A stretch of DNA of 64,000 nt, taken from Runella sp. MFBS21. GTDB taxonomy: Bacteria > Bacteroidota > Bacteroidia > Cytophagales > Spirosomataceae. How positions within the stretch are numbered: the first letter of the stretch is position 1; each line of letters begins with the position of its first letter. Below, piece after piece: positions 17,895 through 26,696 of this stretch. The position numbers and the translations under genes are program-made. The notes under the pieces were generated by a model, which was not told the origin of the DNA, did no database searches, and saw nothing but the letters and a program-made list of their open reading frames with translations. Where the stretch lies: positions 62,001 through 126,000 of the forward strand of contig NZ_JARNTW010000014.1 in the NCBI RefSeq assembly GCF_029433105.1, given 5' to 3'.

Positions 17895-19119
17895 TTTTAC
17901 TCGTGCGCTTGTTAGTACACTTGTTGAGAGGGGAGAACTAGGAGCTTTCTATACTTCATTAGCAGTTTTTGAAGAGAGCTGGCTGCAAGCTGGTATCTCA
18001 AAATTTTCAGCTAATCTAGGACGTCGATCTTTTAAGCCTATGCTTAAGCCGTTTACCCATATCTATCCCTGGTATGAAGCTGGACGACTTTTAGCGAGGG
18101 CATTGAAGTTAAATCAGTTATTAGAACATGAGACAGGCTTTTTTTGTGTGGACGAAGTATACCGTCGTCTAGACATGCATGTAGCCACTCAGTTGACTCA
18201 TAGACCTCAACATGAAAAAGTGGTGTATGCTTATGAAGACGGAGCTCTATATACTTTTAAGCAGGCAAAGAAGTTGGGACTGACATGTGTTTATGACCTT
18301 CCTATCGCTTACTGGGAAACAGGTCAAAGGCTGATGGCGGATGAAGCACAACGGTTACCCGCATGGGCGGGTACTTTGGGGGGGGGGATAAAGGATTCTT
18401 CCGAAAAATTGGAAAAAAAACATAAAGAGTTACAATTGGCAGATGCTGTTGTGGTTCCAAGCCAATTTGTGGTTGATTCATTGCCCGACTGGGCATTACA
18501 AAAAAAAATTATTGTATCTCCTTTTGGAACACCAACTATTCATAAGGGTGTAGAAACGAATTGGCGAAAAGTAGATAAAGGCCCTTTAAGATTACTTTTT
18601 GCAGGTTCGATGGGACAGCGCAAAGGGCTTGCAGATCTTTTTGCTGCGATGCGCTACTTTCAGCCGCATGAAATAGAGTTGGTTGTGATGGGCAGTTTAC
18701 AAGCCCCTATGGATTTTTATCGGAAAGAATTTTCTGATTTTACATATGAACCAGGCCGCCCTAATGAGCAGGTGTTGGCATTGATGAGAACATGTGATGT
18801 TTTTTGCTTACCTTCGATTGTAGAGGGAAGGGCATTGGTAATGCAAGAAGCGATGAGTCAAGGGCTGCCATTGATCATTACAGCAAATACAGGGGGAGCA
18901 GATTTAATTGAAGAAGGTGAGACAGGATTTGTAGTACCTATGCGCTCTCCGGAGAAGATTGCGGAAAAACTTAATTGGTTTTTAGAAAACCGAACGGCAT
19001 TATTTCATATGAAGGAAGCGGCGCAAAAAAAGGCGGCGACATATACTTGGAAAAAGTATGGATATACGATTGCTGAAGCAATAAAAGAATTATTAAAAAT
19101 AACTTCATTGAACAACTAA
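17860..19119 (+). CDS. GT4 glycosyltransferase
   Basis: 419 residues. The C-terminal half has 'RLLFAGSMGQRKGLADLFAAM' and E-x7-E in 'VEGRALVMQEAMSQGLPLI' followed by 'TANTGGADLIEEGETG', a clear GT4 donor domain. The N-terminal half, with 'YEDGALYTFKQAKKLGLTCVYDLPIAYWE', resembles enzymes I know as a distinct GT4 branch in Bacteroidota and cyanobacteria. The ATG at 17860 overlaps the acyltransferase; its stop codon shares one base with the start of the next gene. Confidence 0.85.
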   Translation: MKIVLSHPTANNFTRALVSTLVERGELGAFYTSLAVFEESWLQAGISKFSANLGRRSFKPMLKPFTHIYPWYEAGRLLARALKLNQLLEHETGFFCVDEVYRRLDMHVATQLTHRPQHEKVVYAYEDGALYTFKQAKKLGLTCVYDLPIAYWETGQRLMADEAQRLPAWAGTLGGGIKDSSEKLEKKHKELQLADAVVVPSQFVVDSLPDWALQKKIIVSPFGTPTIHKGVETNWRKVDKGPLRLLFAGSMGQRKGLADLFAAMRYFQPHEIELVVMGSLQAPMDFYRKEFSDFTYEPGRPNEQVLALMRTCDVFCLPSIVEGRALVMQEAMSQGLPLIITANTGGADLIEEGETGFVVPMRSPEKIAEKLNWFLENRTALFHMKEAAQKKAATYTWKKYGYTIAEAIKELLKITSLNN

Positions 19120-20444
19120 TGATTACAGAGCCTATAAGTTTGAAAGAAACCCAATTGCCTAAAGACGCTCTGAAGTCGTTATATATGGTGAAACGGCTTA
19201 AGCAAGGAGTATGGCTTTATTTTTGGCTTTTAATCTTTGAAGGTGCTTTGCGTAAATGGGTTTTGCCGGGGCTGTCCAATCCCCTCCTTATTGTAAGGGA
19301 CCCGATTGCGATTGTTGTGATGTTGATGGCTTATCGAAGTGGTTATTTTAAAGTGAACGGTTACATAGCCTTCAGTATTTTTATTACATTTATTGCCTTT
19401 ATCACAACTTTATTATTTGGGCATGCGAATCTATTTGTAGCTTTATATGGGGCACGTATTATGCTTATTCATTTTCCCTTTTTGTTTTTGATAGGCCGTC
19501 TATTTTCATTTCAAGATGTGATTAAAATAGGAACAGTTTTGCTATGGCTTTCTGTTCCCATGACAGTGTTGATTGCCTTTCAGTTCTACAGTCCTCAATC
19601 GGCTTGGGTAAATCGAGGGATTGGGGGAGATATGTCAGGGGGAGGGTTTTCTGGAGCAATGGGTTATTTTCGTCCTCCAGGGACTTTTTCATTTATCTCA
19701 GGGGTAGTTTTATTTTATGGACTAACAAGTATCTATGTACTTTATTTTTGGCTGGATGGTCGTATTAAGATCAATAAAATATTACTAATTTCCTCTACTA
19801 TCGCACTAATAGCAGCTCTTCCTTTATCGATCAGCCGTTCTTTGTTTTTTACCTATTGTGTAGGTATTTTGTTTGCTATAATGGTTGTCGCTCGGAAACC
19901 TCGATATTTAATGAGAATGCTTTTCGCATCAATAGCTTGCGTAGGAATACTAAGTCTTTTAGAAAGTCTTGCTTTCTTTCAAACCGCAACGCAGGCATTT
20001 ACATCACGTTTTGAGATTGCAAATGCATCAGAAGGAGGTGTCGAAACTACTATTTTAAATCGATTTATGGCCGGTTCTTTTGATGCCATTAACCTAGAAG
20101 GAGAAGATTTAATATGGGGTAAGGGACTAGGTATGGGAACTAATGCAGGCGGGAAATTATTGAGCGGAACCCAAACGTTTCTTATATCAGAAGGAGAATG
20201 GGGGCGTCTTATAGGGGAGAATGGGCTAATTCTAGGGTTATTGGCTATTATTGTTAGATCTCATTTGCTTTATAAGATGAATATCAGCGCTTATAAATCT
20301 CTTAGACAAAAGAATATCCTTTCTTGGCTGTTTTTGAGTTTTTCGTTTGTCCCTATTTTACAAGGCCAATGGGCACAACCTACCTCTTTAGGATTTTCAG
20401 TATTAGCTGGCGGATTACTAATAGCTTCATTGAAACGTCAGTAG
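19119..20444 (+). CDS. Wzy-like polysaccharide polymerase / O-antigen ligase-type membrane protein
   Basis: 441 residues with about ten to eleven hydrophobic helices. The N-terminal 'FEGALRKWVLP' followed by 'IVRDPIAIVVML' recurs in the O-antigen polymerase/ligase superfamily, and a periplasmic-type loop with 'GYFRPPGTFSFISG' sits mid-protein. It is the only Wzy candidate in the locus, so it probably polymerises the flipped repeat units at the periplasmic face. Assignment is by topology, motif memory and context. Confidence 0.75.
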   Translation: MITEPISLKETQLPKDALKSLYMVKRLKQGVWLYFWLLIFEGALRKWVLPGLSNPLLIVRDPIAIVVMLMAYRSGYFKVNGYIAFSIFITFIAFITTLLFGHANLFVALYGARIMLIHFPFLFLIGRLFSFQDVIKIGTVLLWLSVPMTVLIAFQFYSPQSAWVNRGIGGDMSGGGFSGAMGYFRPPGTFSFISGVVLFYGLTSIYVLYFWLDGRIKINKILLISSTIALIAALPLSISRSLFFTYCVGILFAIMVVARKPRYLMRMLFASIACVGILSLLESLAFFQTATQAFTSRFEIANASEGGVETTILNRFMAGSFDAINLEGEDLIWGKGLGMGTNAGGKLLSGTQTFLISEGEWGRLIGENGLILGLLAIIVRSHLLYKMNISAYKSLRQKNILSWLFLSFSFVPILQGQWAQPTSLGFSVLAGGLLIASLKRQ

Positions 20445-20479
20445 TATATATTTTATTGCAAAAATTTATTGAAAAAATT

Positions 20480-21454
20480 ATGTCTTCTACTGCCATTATT
20501 ACGGGAATTACGGGTCAAGACGGTGCTTATCTTAGTCGTTTTTTATTGGAGAAAGGGTATAAAGTAATTGGGATTGTTAGAAGTTACACAAGCAGTGACG
20601 TAAGGGGGCTACGTTTGTTAGGAATACAAGATAAAGTAGAATTAGTGGAGTGTGATTTAACTGACTTGTCGCAAGTAATTTCGGTAATTGGGAGTACGCG
20701 CCCTACGGAAGTATATAACTTGGCAGCTCAAAGTTCTGTGGCATTATCTTTTAAGCAACCGATCGGTACTATTAATTTTAACATAATTTCGGTTTTGAAT
20801 TTGCTTGAGGCCATTCGGTTGATCAAGGCCGATACAAAGTTTTATCAGGCATCTAGTAGTGAAATTTTTGGAGGGACTAATCAATTACCTATTACTGAAC
20901 AAAGTGCAATAAATCCTATTAGCCCTTATAGTATTTCTAAAGCTTCCGCGTACTGGATTACTAAAAATTATCGTGAAGCGTACCATATTTTTAGTTGTAG
21001 CGGTTTTCTATTTAATCACGAATCATATCTTCGAAGCGAGAATTTTTTTATAAAAAAAATTATAAGAGAAAGTATTCGAATTCAAAGAGGTGTGGCAAAC
21101 CAACTAGAAGTTGGAAATATTGATATAAAGCGCGATTTTGGCTGGGCTCCAAAGTACGTTGAAGCTATGTATTTGATGTTGCAACGGAGCGAACCTGAGG
21201 ATTACGTGATTTGTTCTAATACATCGGTTTCACTACGTTCAATTATTGAATACGTCTTTACTAAATTGAAGATTTCTATGGAATGCCTCAAAGTACGTTC
21301 TGATTTTTATAGACCTACAGAAATTCCCGATATATATGGTAGTAACAGCAAAGCAAGACAGGAGTTGAATTGGCAATATGATTTATCTTTTTTTGATGTT
21401 CTAGATATTTTAATTGAAGAAGAACTGGAGTATGTTAAGAAGCAGCAACTATGA
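20480..21454 (+). CDS. Second GDP-mannose 4,6-dehydratase-like SDR
   Basis: 324 residues from ATG 20480; an upstream in-frame ORF reaching 20324 would overlap the polymerase gene and is discounted. The N terminus '[22 protein letters not shown]' and 'SSSEIFGG', Y150-xxx-K154 in 'SPYSISKASAYW', and 'FLFNHESYLRSENFFIKKI' follow the Gmd at 8309-9451 closely, but the protein is ~56 residues shorter, lacking the C-terminal extension. It could be a second Gmd with different regulation or a related dehydratase or reductase working on GDP-4-keto-6-deoxymannose. Its stop overlaps the next ATG. Confidence 0.8.
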   Translation: MSSTAIITGITGQDGAYLSRFLLEKGYKVIGIVRSYTSSDVRGLRLLGIQDKVELVECDLTDLSQVISVIGSTRPTEVYNLAAQSSVALSFKQPIGTINFNIISVLNLLEAIRLIKADTKFYQASSSEIFGGTNQLPITEQSAINPISPYSISKASAYWITKNYREAYHIFSCSGFLFNHESYLRSENFFIKKIIRESIRIQRGVANQLEVGNIDIKRDFGWAPKYVEAMYLMLQRSEPEDYVICSNTSVSLRSIIEYVFTKLKISMECLKVRSDFYRPTEIPDIYGSNSKARQELNWQYDLSFFDVLDILIEEELEYVKKQQL

Positions 21455-22464
21455 GTGTTAAAAAACCAGTCATTTATTTTTTTCAACGCCGCCCTCGGAA
21501 AGGCTTTAGCTTTAGTCTTGAATATATCTTTGAAGATGTAAGAAAACGCCTTGAAGGAAAAATAGAAGCAGAGGTGAAAATTTGTTCCTATTTCAATGAT
21601 GGGTATTTTACTAAATTCTATAATATACTAGAGGCAAGTATCCGACAGGGGAAAGGCATTAATCATATCACAGGAGAGGTTCATTTCTTAAATCTTTTGA
21701 TGAAGAAAAACCGGGTTTTGTTGACGATATTAGACTGTGGAATGATGTACCGCAAAAAAGGACTTGCGCGTCTTATTATTCGTTGGTTGTATCTTTCAGG
21801 TCCAGTAAGAAAAGCTAGACTAGTTACAGCAATTTCGGAAGCTACTAAGCAAGAAATTATTGCCTTTACCGGCTGTAGTGTAGATAAAATTGTCGTTGTT
21901 CCTGTCGCTGTTTCACTTGCATACCAACCTGCCCTCAAAGTGTTTTGTAAAGAGAAGCCTACTATCTTGCACGTCGGATTAGGACACAATAAAAATATTT
22001 TTAGGCTTATCGATGCCTTGGAGGGGATTTCTTGTCGATTAAGCATTGTGGGTAAACTCACTCCAGAGCACAAAGAAGCATTGAATCGACGTAACATTGA
22101 CTATGTTAATAGCTATGATCTGTCCGCAGAAGAAATGGTACAAAGATATCGAGAATGTGATATTCTTTCTTATGTATCGACCTTTGAAGGGTTTGGAATG
22201 CCCATTGTGGAAGCCAATTGCATAGAGCGAGTGGTGGTAACGAGCAATCTTTCTTCCATGCCTGAAGTGGCAGGTGATTCGGCATGTTTGGTTGATCCTT
22301 TTAATATAAATGATATACGGCGTGGCATTCTAAAAGTAATCGAAGATGATGATTACCGAGAAGCCCTTATTGAACAAGGGCGTATCAATCGACTTCGATT
22401 TGATGCAGATACTATTGCTGATTCTTATTATCAACTATATTGTAAAATGCAGGAAAAATATTAA
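21451..22464 (+). CDS. GT4 glycosyltransferase
   Basis: 337 residues. 'ITGEVHFLNLLMKKNRVLLTILDCG' in the N-terminal half and 'ILHVGLGHNKNIFRLIDAL' plus E-x7-E in 'FEGFGMPIVEANCIERVVV', ending 'SSMPEVAGDSACLVDP', are typical of mannosyl/rhamnosyl GT4 enzymes. Begins inside the stop of the preceding gene (ATGA) and ends 10 bases before the next start. Confidence 0.85.
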   Translation: MSVKKPVIYFFQRRPRKGFSFSLEYIFEDVRKRLEGKIEAEVKICSYFNDGYFTKFYNILEASIRQGKGINHITGEVHFLNLLMKKNRVLLTILDCGMMYRKKGLARLIIRWLYLSGPVRKARLVTAISEATKQEIIAFTGCSVDKIVVVPVAVSLAYQPALKVFCKEKPTILHVGLGHNKNIFRLIDALEGISCRLSIVGKLTPEHKEALNRRNIDYVNSYDLSAEEMVQRYRECDILSYVSTFEGFGMPIVEANCIERVVVTSNLSSMPEVAGDSACLVDPFNINDIRRGILKVIEDDDYREALIEQGRINRLRFDADTIADSYYQLYCKMQEKY

Positions 22465-22474
22465 AAGTAAAAAT

Positions 22475-23644
22475 TTGAAAGTACTACGCGTCATCTCTAG
22501 TATAAATCCAACTTCTGGAGGGCCAGGACAAGGCATTCGAAATATGATTCCAGCCCTTGAGCAATTAGGAATAGCCAATGAAGTGGTATGTTTGGATGAT
22601 ACGAAAGCTAATTTTATTACAAAATCGCCTTTCACTATTCACGCTTTAGGAGAAGCAAATAACCCATGGAGCTATCATCCTCAGTTGTTGCCTTGGTTGA
22701 GGGAACATTTACTACGTTTTGATGCGGTGATTGTGCATGGTTTGTGGCTTTATCATGGGTTTGCGGTTTACAAAGCCTTAAAAGTTCTTCAGAAAGAAGG
22801 AAAACAGATTCCTAAAATGTACGTGATGCCGCATGGAATGCTAGACCCTTGGTTTCAGCGAGCGGAGGGGCGAAAATTAAAAGCGATTCGGAATTGGGTT
22901 TACTGGAAGTTGGTCGAACAAAAGGTAATACACGCCGCCGACGGTATTTTGTTTACCTGTGAAGAAGAATTAAGGTTAGCAAAAGAAACCTTTCGACCTT
23001 ATGCGCCCAGACGTGAATTGAATGTAGGATATGGTATACAACCCCCACCTCCTCGTTCTAAGGAAATGGAGACGGCATTTTATCAGCAATGTCCTCAAAT
23101 ACAGTACTCGCCTTATTTGCTTTTTCTGAGTCGTATCCACGTTAAAAAGGGTGTTGATTTGTTAATCAAAGCATATTTGCAACTTAAAAAAGAGGGATTG
23201 GCGCTACCAAAACTTGTCGTGGCGGGGCCAGGATTGGAGACCACTTATGGTAAAGAAATGGTCCAATTGGCGAGTGTTGATAAAGATATTGTTTTTCCGG
23301 GAATGTTAAGCGGAGATGCCAAATGGGGGGCATTTTATGGTTGCGAGGCTTTTGTGTTACCAAGTCACCAAGAAAACTTTGGAATAGCAGTGGTGGAGGC
23401 ATTAGCGTGCGGAAAAATAGTGTTGATTTCTAACCAAGTAAATATTTGGAGAGAAATAGACGCGGGCAAAGCAGGAATTGTTGAGCCTGATACACAAGAA
23501 GGTGTAGTGAATTTATTGAAAAAATGGTATAAGGCAGAAAAAGTAGGACTTGATGAAAAGGCCGAAACTGCCTTTAAGCAGTATTTTTCGGTCAGCGAAG
23601 CAGCTACGAAACTACAGCAATTATTTATGAAAATTTTAATATAA
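22475..23644 (+). CDS. GT4 glycosyltransferase, probable TTG start
   Basis: 389 residues if translation starts at TTG 22475, which gives (M)KVLRVISSINPTSGGPGQGI, the expected N terminus with the GPGQG loop. The upstream in-frame ATGs at 22346 and 22403 lie deep inside the preceding gene and would add unrelated residues. The C-terminal domain has 'PYLLFLSRIHVKKGVDLLIKAY' and 'HQENFGIAVVEALACGK' (E-x7-E). A decayed close relative lies at 27602-28036. Followed 5 bases later by another GT4 gene. Confidence 0.83.
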   Translation: MKVLRVISSINPTSGGPGQGIRNMIPALEQLGIANEVVCLDDTKANFITKSPFTIHALGEANNPWSYHPQLLPWLREHLLRFDAVIVHGLWLYHGFAVYKALKVLQKEGKQIPKMYVMPHGMLDPWFQRAEGRKLKAIRNWVYWKLVEQKVIHAADGILFTCEEELRLAKETFRPYAPRRELNVGYGIQPPPPRSKEMETAFYQQCPQIQYSPYLLFLSRIHVKKGVDLLIKAYLQLKKEGLALPKLVVAGPGLETTYGKEMVQLASVDKDIVFPGMLSGDAKWGAFYGCEAFVLPSHQENFGIAVVEALACGKIVLISNQVNIWREIDAGKAGIVEPDTQEGVVNLLKKWYKAEKVGLDEKAETAFKQYFSVSEAATKLQQLFMKILI

Positions 23645-23649
23645 TTATT

Positions 23650-24783
23650 ATGAAAATTTCTTTTGTCCTAGGGCATGAACTTCCATTCCCTCCTAAAAAA
23701 GGCGGGGGCGTTAATTCATTGCTGTTAGGATTATGTCGTGGATTAGTTTCTATAGGGCATGAAGTTAGTGTATACTCTCCTTTAGCGGAAGGTTTATCAG
23801 AGGAAGAGATTGATAATGGAATTACACATATAAGAGTTAAAGGTATGCCTAGAAAAAAAAATCATGTAATTAATTTTATTATGGGAATTCCTTATGTATT
23901 AAGGGTTATGTCTCGCTTAAAAAAAAGTGATGTTTTAAGTTGCCATCTTCTCCAAGGTTTTTTATTTACAAAGAACAATAAAGCAACGATTGTTACCCAT
24001 ACAATCCATCGAGATCCAAAAAAATTTATATATTTTTTTTTAAAACTTGATAGAATATATGTGGGAAGTGATAATGTTGCTCAAGACGCGAAACTAATTG
24101 TTCCAAAAATAGATAATATTATAAAGACAGTTTATAATTGTGTAGATTTTTTAAATTATAGTCAACCGACTTTAAAAAAAAGAAATGGATTTATTGAGTT
24201 TGTATATATAGGTCGCTTTTCAAGAGATAAAGGTGTTGTTTCTTTAATAAAAGGATTCTGTTTAGCAATAAAAGAAAATCCTTTTATTAAATTAAAATGT
24301 ATTGGCCCTATAACTTCTAGCGAAGGCGGAGACGAGGAGTTATTCTTAGAAATGAAAGAATTAATAAGTGTCAATGGTGTTTCTAATTATATTACTATTT
24401 GCCCACCAATCTTTGATAGGGAAAAATTAGATGTTGAAATAAAAAATTCTGATGTAGTTGTCTTACCTTCAATTGGGGGTGAAACTTTAAATATGAGTAT
24501 ATTGGAATGTATGCGCATAGGAAAAGCTTTACTTATTTCTGATTTACCAGCTAACCAACCTTTAGTGATAGAAAATGTAACAGGTGAATTTGTTAAAGCT
24601 GGGGACGTTGAAAGTTGGAAAGAGAAAATTATTACCATGTCTGCGGATATAGATAGAATTGAAAAATTTGGAGAAAATGCATATTTGTATGGGAGAGAAA
24701 AGTTTTCTTGTGAGAAAATTGCTGATACATATGTTAAAGACTTTAAAAAATTAATTGCCGAAAAACGTTATAGGAATGGTTAA
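23650..24783 (+). CDS. GT4 glycosyltransferase
   Basis: 377 residues, markedly AT- and Lys-rich. N-terminal 'FVLGHELPFPPKKGGGVNSLLL', C-terminal 'FVYIGRFSRDKGVVSLIKGF' and E-x7-E in 'GGETLNMSILECMRIGKALLIS'. With the next gene it forms a second AT-rich patch in the cluster, suggesting acquisition from a different source. The next gene starts 8 bases before its stop. Confidence 0.83.
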   Translation: MKISFVLGHELPFPPKKGGGVNSLLLGLCRGLVSIGHEVSVYSPLAEGLSEEEIDNGITHIRVKGMPRKKNHVINFIMGIPYVLRVMSRLKKSDVLSCHLLQGFLFTKNNKATIVTHTIHRDPKKFIYFFLKLDRIYVGSDNVAQDAKLIVPKIDNIIKTVYNCVDFLNYSQPTLKKRNGFIEFVYIGRFSRDKGVVSLIKGFCLAIKENPFIKLKCIGPITSSEGGDEELFLEMKELISVNGVSNYITICPPIFDREKLDVEIKNSDVVVLPSIGGETLNMSILECMRIGKALLISDLPANQPLVIENVTGEFVKAGDVESWKEKIITMSADIDRIEKFGENAYLYGREKFSCEKIADTYVKDFKKLIAEKRYRNG

Positions 24784-25345
24784 AGTTTATGAGCAAAACT
24801 CTGCATTTGATAGCCCTTGGACTGTTTCTCAGCGCTTTAAAATGCTACTATGGGAATATTTTTGGTATTTATTTTGTGTTTGGACCCCTAAACCAGCAAA
24901 TAGCTGGCGGGTGTTTTGTTTGAGGCTGTTTGGTGCTAAGTTATATGGGAAACCTTTTGTACATCCTAGAGCAAGGATACAAATTCCTTGGAATTTAATT
25001 ATGCATGACCGAGCATGTATAGGAGATAGAACAAATATATATTCGCATGATATTATTGAGATTGGACCGTATGCAACAGTTGCTCAAGAAGTATACGTTT
25101 GTACTAGTACTCATGCGTTTAATAGAGAAGAATTTAATTTAGTGACCAAACCAATTCGAATCGGGGCTAATGCTTTTATTGGGGCTAGAGCTTTTATTTT
25201 GCCTGGTGTCACAATTGGTGAAAATGCTGTAATTGGAGCTTTAAGTTTAGTCACTAAGGATATGCCTGCTTGGATGGTGTGTGCGGGCCACCCTTGTAAA
25301 CCAATTAAACCACGTGTTATTAGTGAATTAAATGATGCCTCTTGA
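24776..25345 (+). CDS. WcaF-like hexapeptide acetyltransferase
   Basis: 189 residues from ATG 24776; a TTG start at 24755 would add seven. The N-terminal 'SAFDSPWTVSQRFKMLLWEYFWYL' is the signature lead-in of WcaF/colanic-acid acetyltransferases, followed by left-handed beta-helix hexads ('IGDRTNIYSHDIIEIGPYATV', 'IRIGANAFIGARAFILPGV', 'TIGENAVIGALSLV'). It would O-acetylate a sugar in the cytoplasm using acetyl-CoA. Overlaps both neighbours (8 and 14 bases). Confidence 0.9.
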   Translation: MVKVYEQNSAFDSPWTVSQRFKMLLWEYFWYLFCVWTPKPANSWRVFCLRLFGAKLYGKPFVHPRARIQIPWNLIMHDRACIGDRTNIYSHDIIEIGPYATVAQEVYVCTSTHAFNREEFNLVTKPIRIGANAFIGARAFILPGVTIGENAVIGALSLVTKDMPAWMVCAGHPCKPIKPRVISELNDAS

Positions 25346-26165
25346 TTTAACCATAGCCATACCCGTTAGAAATGAGGCCAAAAACTTGCCTTTGTGTTTA
25401 GCGGCGATTGGAAATAATTGGGCACGGCAAGTAGTGGTTATTGATTCTAATAGTACAGATGCTACTTGCCAAATCGCTAAAGAATGGGGGGCAGAAGCGG
25501 TGAATTTTGAGTGGAATGGGCAATTTCCCAAGAAGCGCAATTGGTTTTTAAGAAATCATACGCCCACTACCAAGTGGGTTTTGTTTTTAGATGCCGATGA
25601 GTACCTGACTCCTGAGTTTAAGAAGGAAATAGAAGTGGCTTTGAGTAATGATGAATACGTAGGTTATTGGCTTCGCTACACCATTTATTTTATGGGGAAG
25701 CAACTCAAAGGAGGCTATCCGCTGCATAAGTTGGCTTTGTTTCGGGTAGGGGCAGGAGAATATGAGCGGATTGATGAAGCCCAATGGAGCCAATTGGACA
25801 TGGAAGTACACGAGCACCCGGTTTTGGAAGGTAAAGTAGGGGTCATAAAAAGCAAAATTGACCACCAAGATTTACGAGGAGTAACCCACTACGTGAATAA
25901 ACATAACGACTATGCAAGTTGGGAAGCAGCGCGTTTTTTGAAGACAAGTAAGGAGGTAAAGGCCAGTGGTAACTGGACTTGGAAACAAAAAATAAAGTAT
26001 GGATTGATGCGTACGCCTTTGATTGGTCCTGCTTTTTTTGTAGGGAGTTATTTTTTGATGGGTGGTTTGCGGGATGGTACGCGGGGCTTGGCTTTCGGGA
26101 TTTTGAAAATGGCGTATTTTACGCAAGTGTATTGTAAAATAAAGGAACTTGAAGAAGAGATATGA
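25332..26165 (+). CDS. Family 2 glycosyltransferase (WaaE/KdtX-like)
   Basis: 277 residues. 'LTIAIPVRNEAKNLPLCLAAI', 'VVVIDSNSTDATCQIAKEWGA', 'FPKKRNWFL' and 'LFLDADEYLTPEF' (DxD) are diagnostic of the WaaE-like GT2 branch that adds glucose or similar sugars. The C terminus is amphipathic and hydrophobic ('TPLIGPAFFVGSYFLMGGLRDG'), a probable membrane anchor. Two ATG codons (25332, 25335) lie side by side. Last of the tightly overlapping glycosyltransferase run. Confidence 0.88.
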   Translation: MMPLDLTIAIPVRNEAKNLPLCLAAIGNNWARQVVVIDSNSTDATCQIAKEWGAEAVNFEWNGQFPKKRNWFLRNHTPTTKWVLFLDADEYLTPEFKKEIEVALSNDEYVGYWLRYTIYFMGKQLKGGYPLHKLALFRVGAGEYERIDEAQWSQLDMEVHEHPVLEGKVGVIKSKIDHQDLRGVTHYVNKHNDYASWEAARFLKTSKEVKASGNWTWKQKIKYGLMRTPLIGPAFFVGSYFLMGGLRDGTRGLAFGILKMAYFTQVYCKIKELEEEI

Positions 26166-26185
26166 ACATTTTTTGGACACAACGT

Positions 26186-26219
26186 TTCACGGAGTTTTGT
26201 TCACAGAGTGACACAGAGA
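26186..26219. repeat. Dispersed 'CACGGAG/CACAGAG' repeat copy
   Basis: TTCACGGAGTTTTGTTCACA followed by GAGTGACACAGAG, belonging to the family at 744-1022 and 9955-9996. It fills the gap between the GT2 gene and the VanZ-like gene. Confidence 0.65.
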
Positions 26220-26231
26220 TAGATTTATTTA

Positions 26232-26627
26232 ATGAATAAAGTACAGCTGCTTGTCGGAGGCGGAATGCTGCTGGGAGTTATTTTAGTGCTGCTGTTAAGC
26301 TGGATTCCCAACCCTAACGTGGGAGATATTTTGCCCGTTCCGGCGAGTATTCGCTATTGGATTAATGCCAACGGAAATGTACGTACTGCCGTGCCTCTGG
26401 GCGTGTTGGGATTTGGGGTAGAGTGGGTATTGCAGTCAAAAAATAAAGGTTGGCGGTGGCGCGGTTGGGCGTGGTTGGGGTTGGTTGGGATTGTGGCCGT
26501 AGCCGAACTTGGTCAAATGCTGTTGCCTAGTCGCTATCCCGATTGGGGGGATATTTTTTACGGTGCTCTAGGTGCTGCCCTAGGGATAGTAGGAGCTAAA
26601 GCAGTGGCCTTGATATCTAAAAGATAA
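26232..26627 (+). CDS. VanZ-like small membrane protein
   Basis: 131 residues with four likely membrane helices. 'AELGQMLLPSRYPDWGDIFYGALGAALG' is the VanZ-type signature (E-x-x-Q, R, D-x-x-D/N, G-x-x-x-G). Members often accompany exopolysaccharide clusters with unclear function. Separated from the GT2 gene by a dispersed repeat and from the next gene by an inverted repeat. Confidence 0.75.
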   Translation: MNKVQLLVGGGMLLGVILVLLLSWIPNPNVGDILPVPASIRYWINANGNVRTAVPLGVLGFGVEWVLQSKNKGWRWRGWAWLGLVGIVAVAELGQMLLPSRYPDWGDIFYGALGAALGIVGAKAVALISKR

Positions 26628-26633
26628 TTCAAC

Positions 26634-26690
26634 ACCTCCTCTCCCCAGAAAGGCCGTGACGCCGTACCGTGAGGGGGTGGGGGAGAGGTT
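26634..26690. repeat. CCTCTCCCC...GGGGAGAGG inverted-repeat element
   Basis: CCTCTCCCC and GGGGGAGAGG face each other across about 30 bases that include GGCCGTGACGCCGTACC. The element resembles the hairpin units at 3698-4048 in composition and arrangement. It ends 6 bases before the next ATG, so it could affect translation of that gene. Confidence 0.6.
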
Positions 26691-26696
26691 AAAAAA

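Noticed and set aside
22346-22474. ATG starts for the GT4 gene within the preceding gene
   Set aside because: They would overlap the upstream coding region by up to ~120 bases and add hydrophobic residues unlike the family; TTG 22475 gives the expected N terminus.
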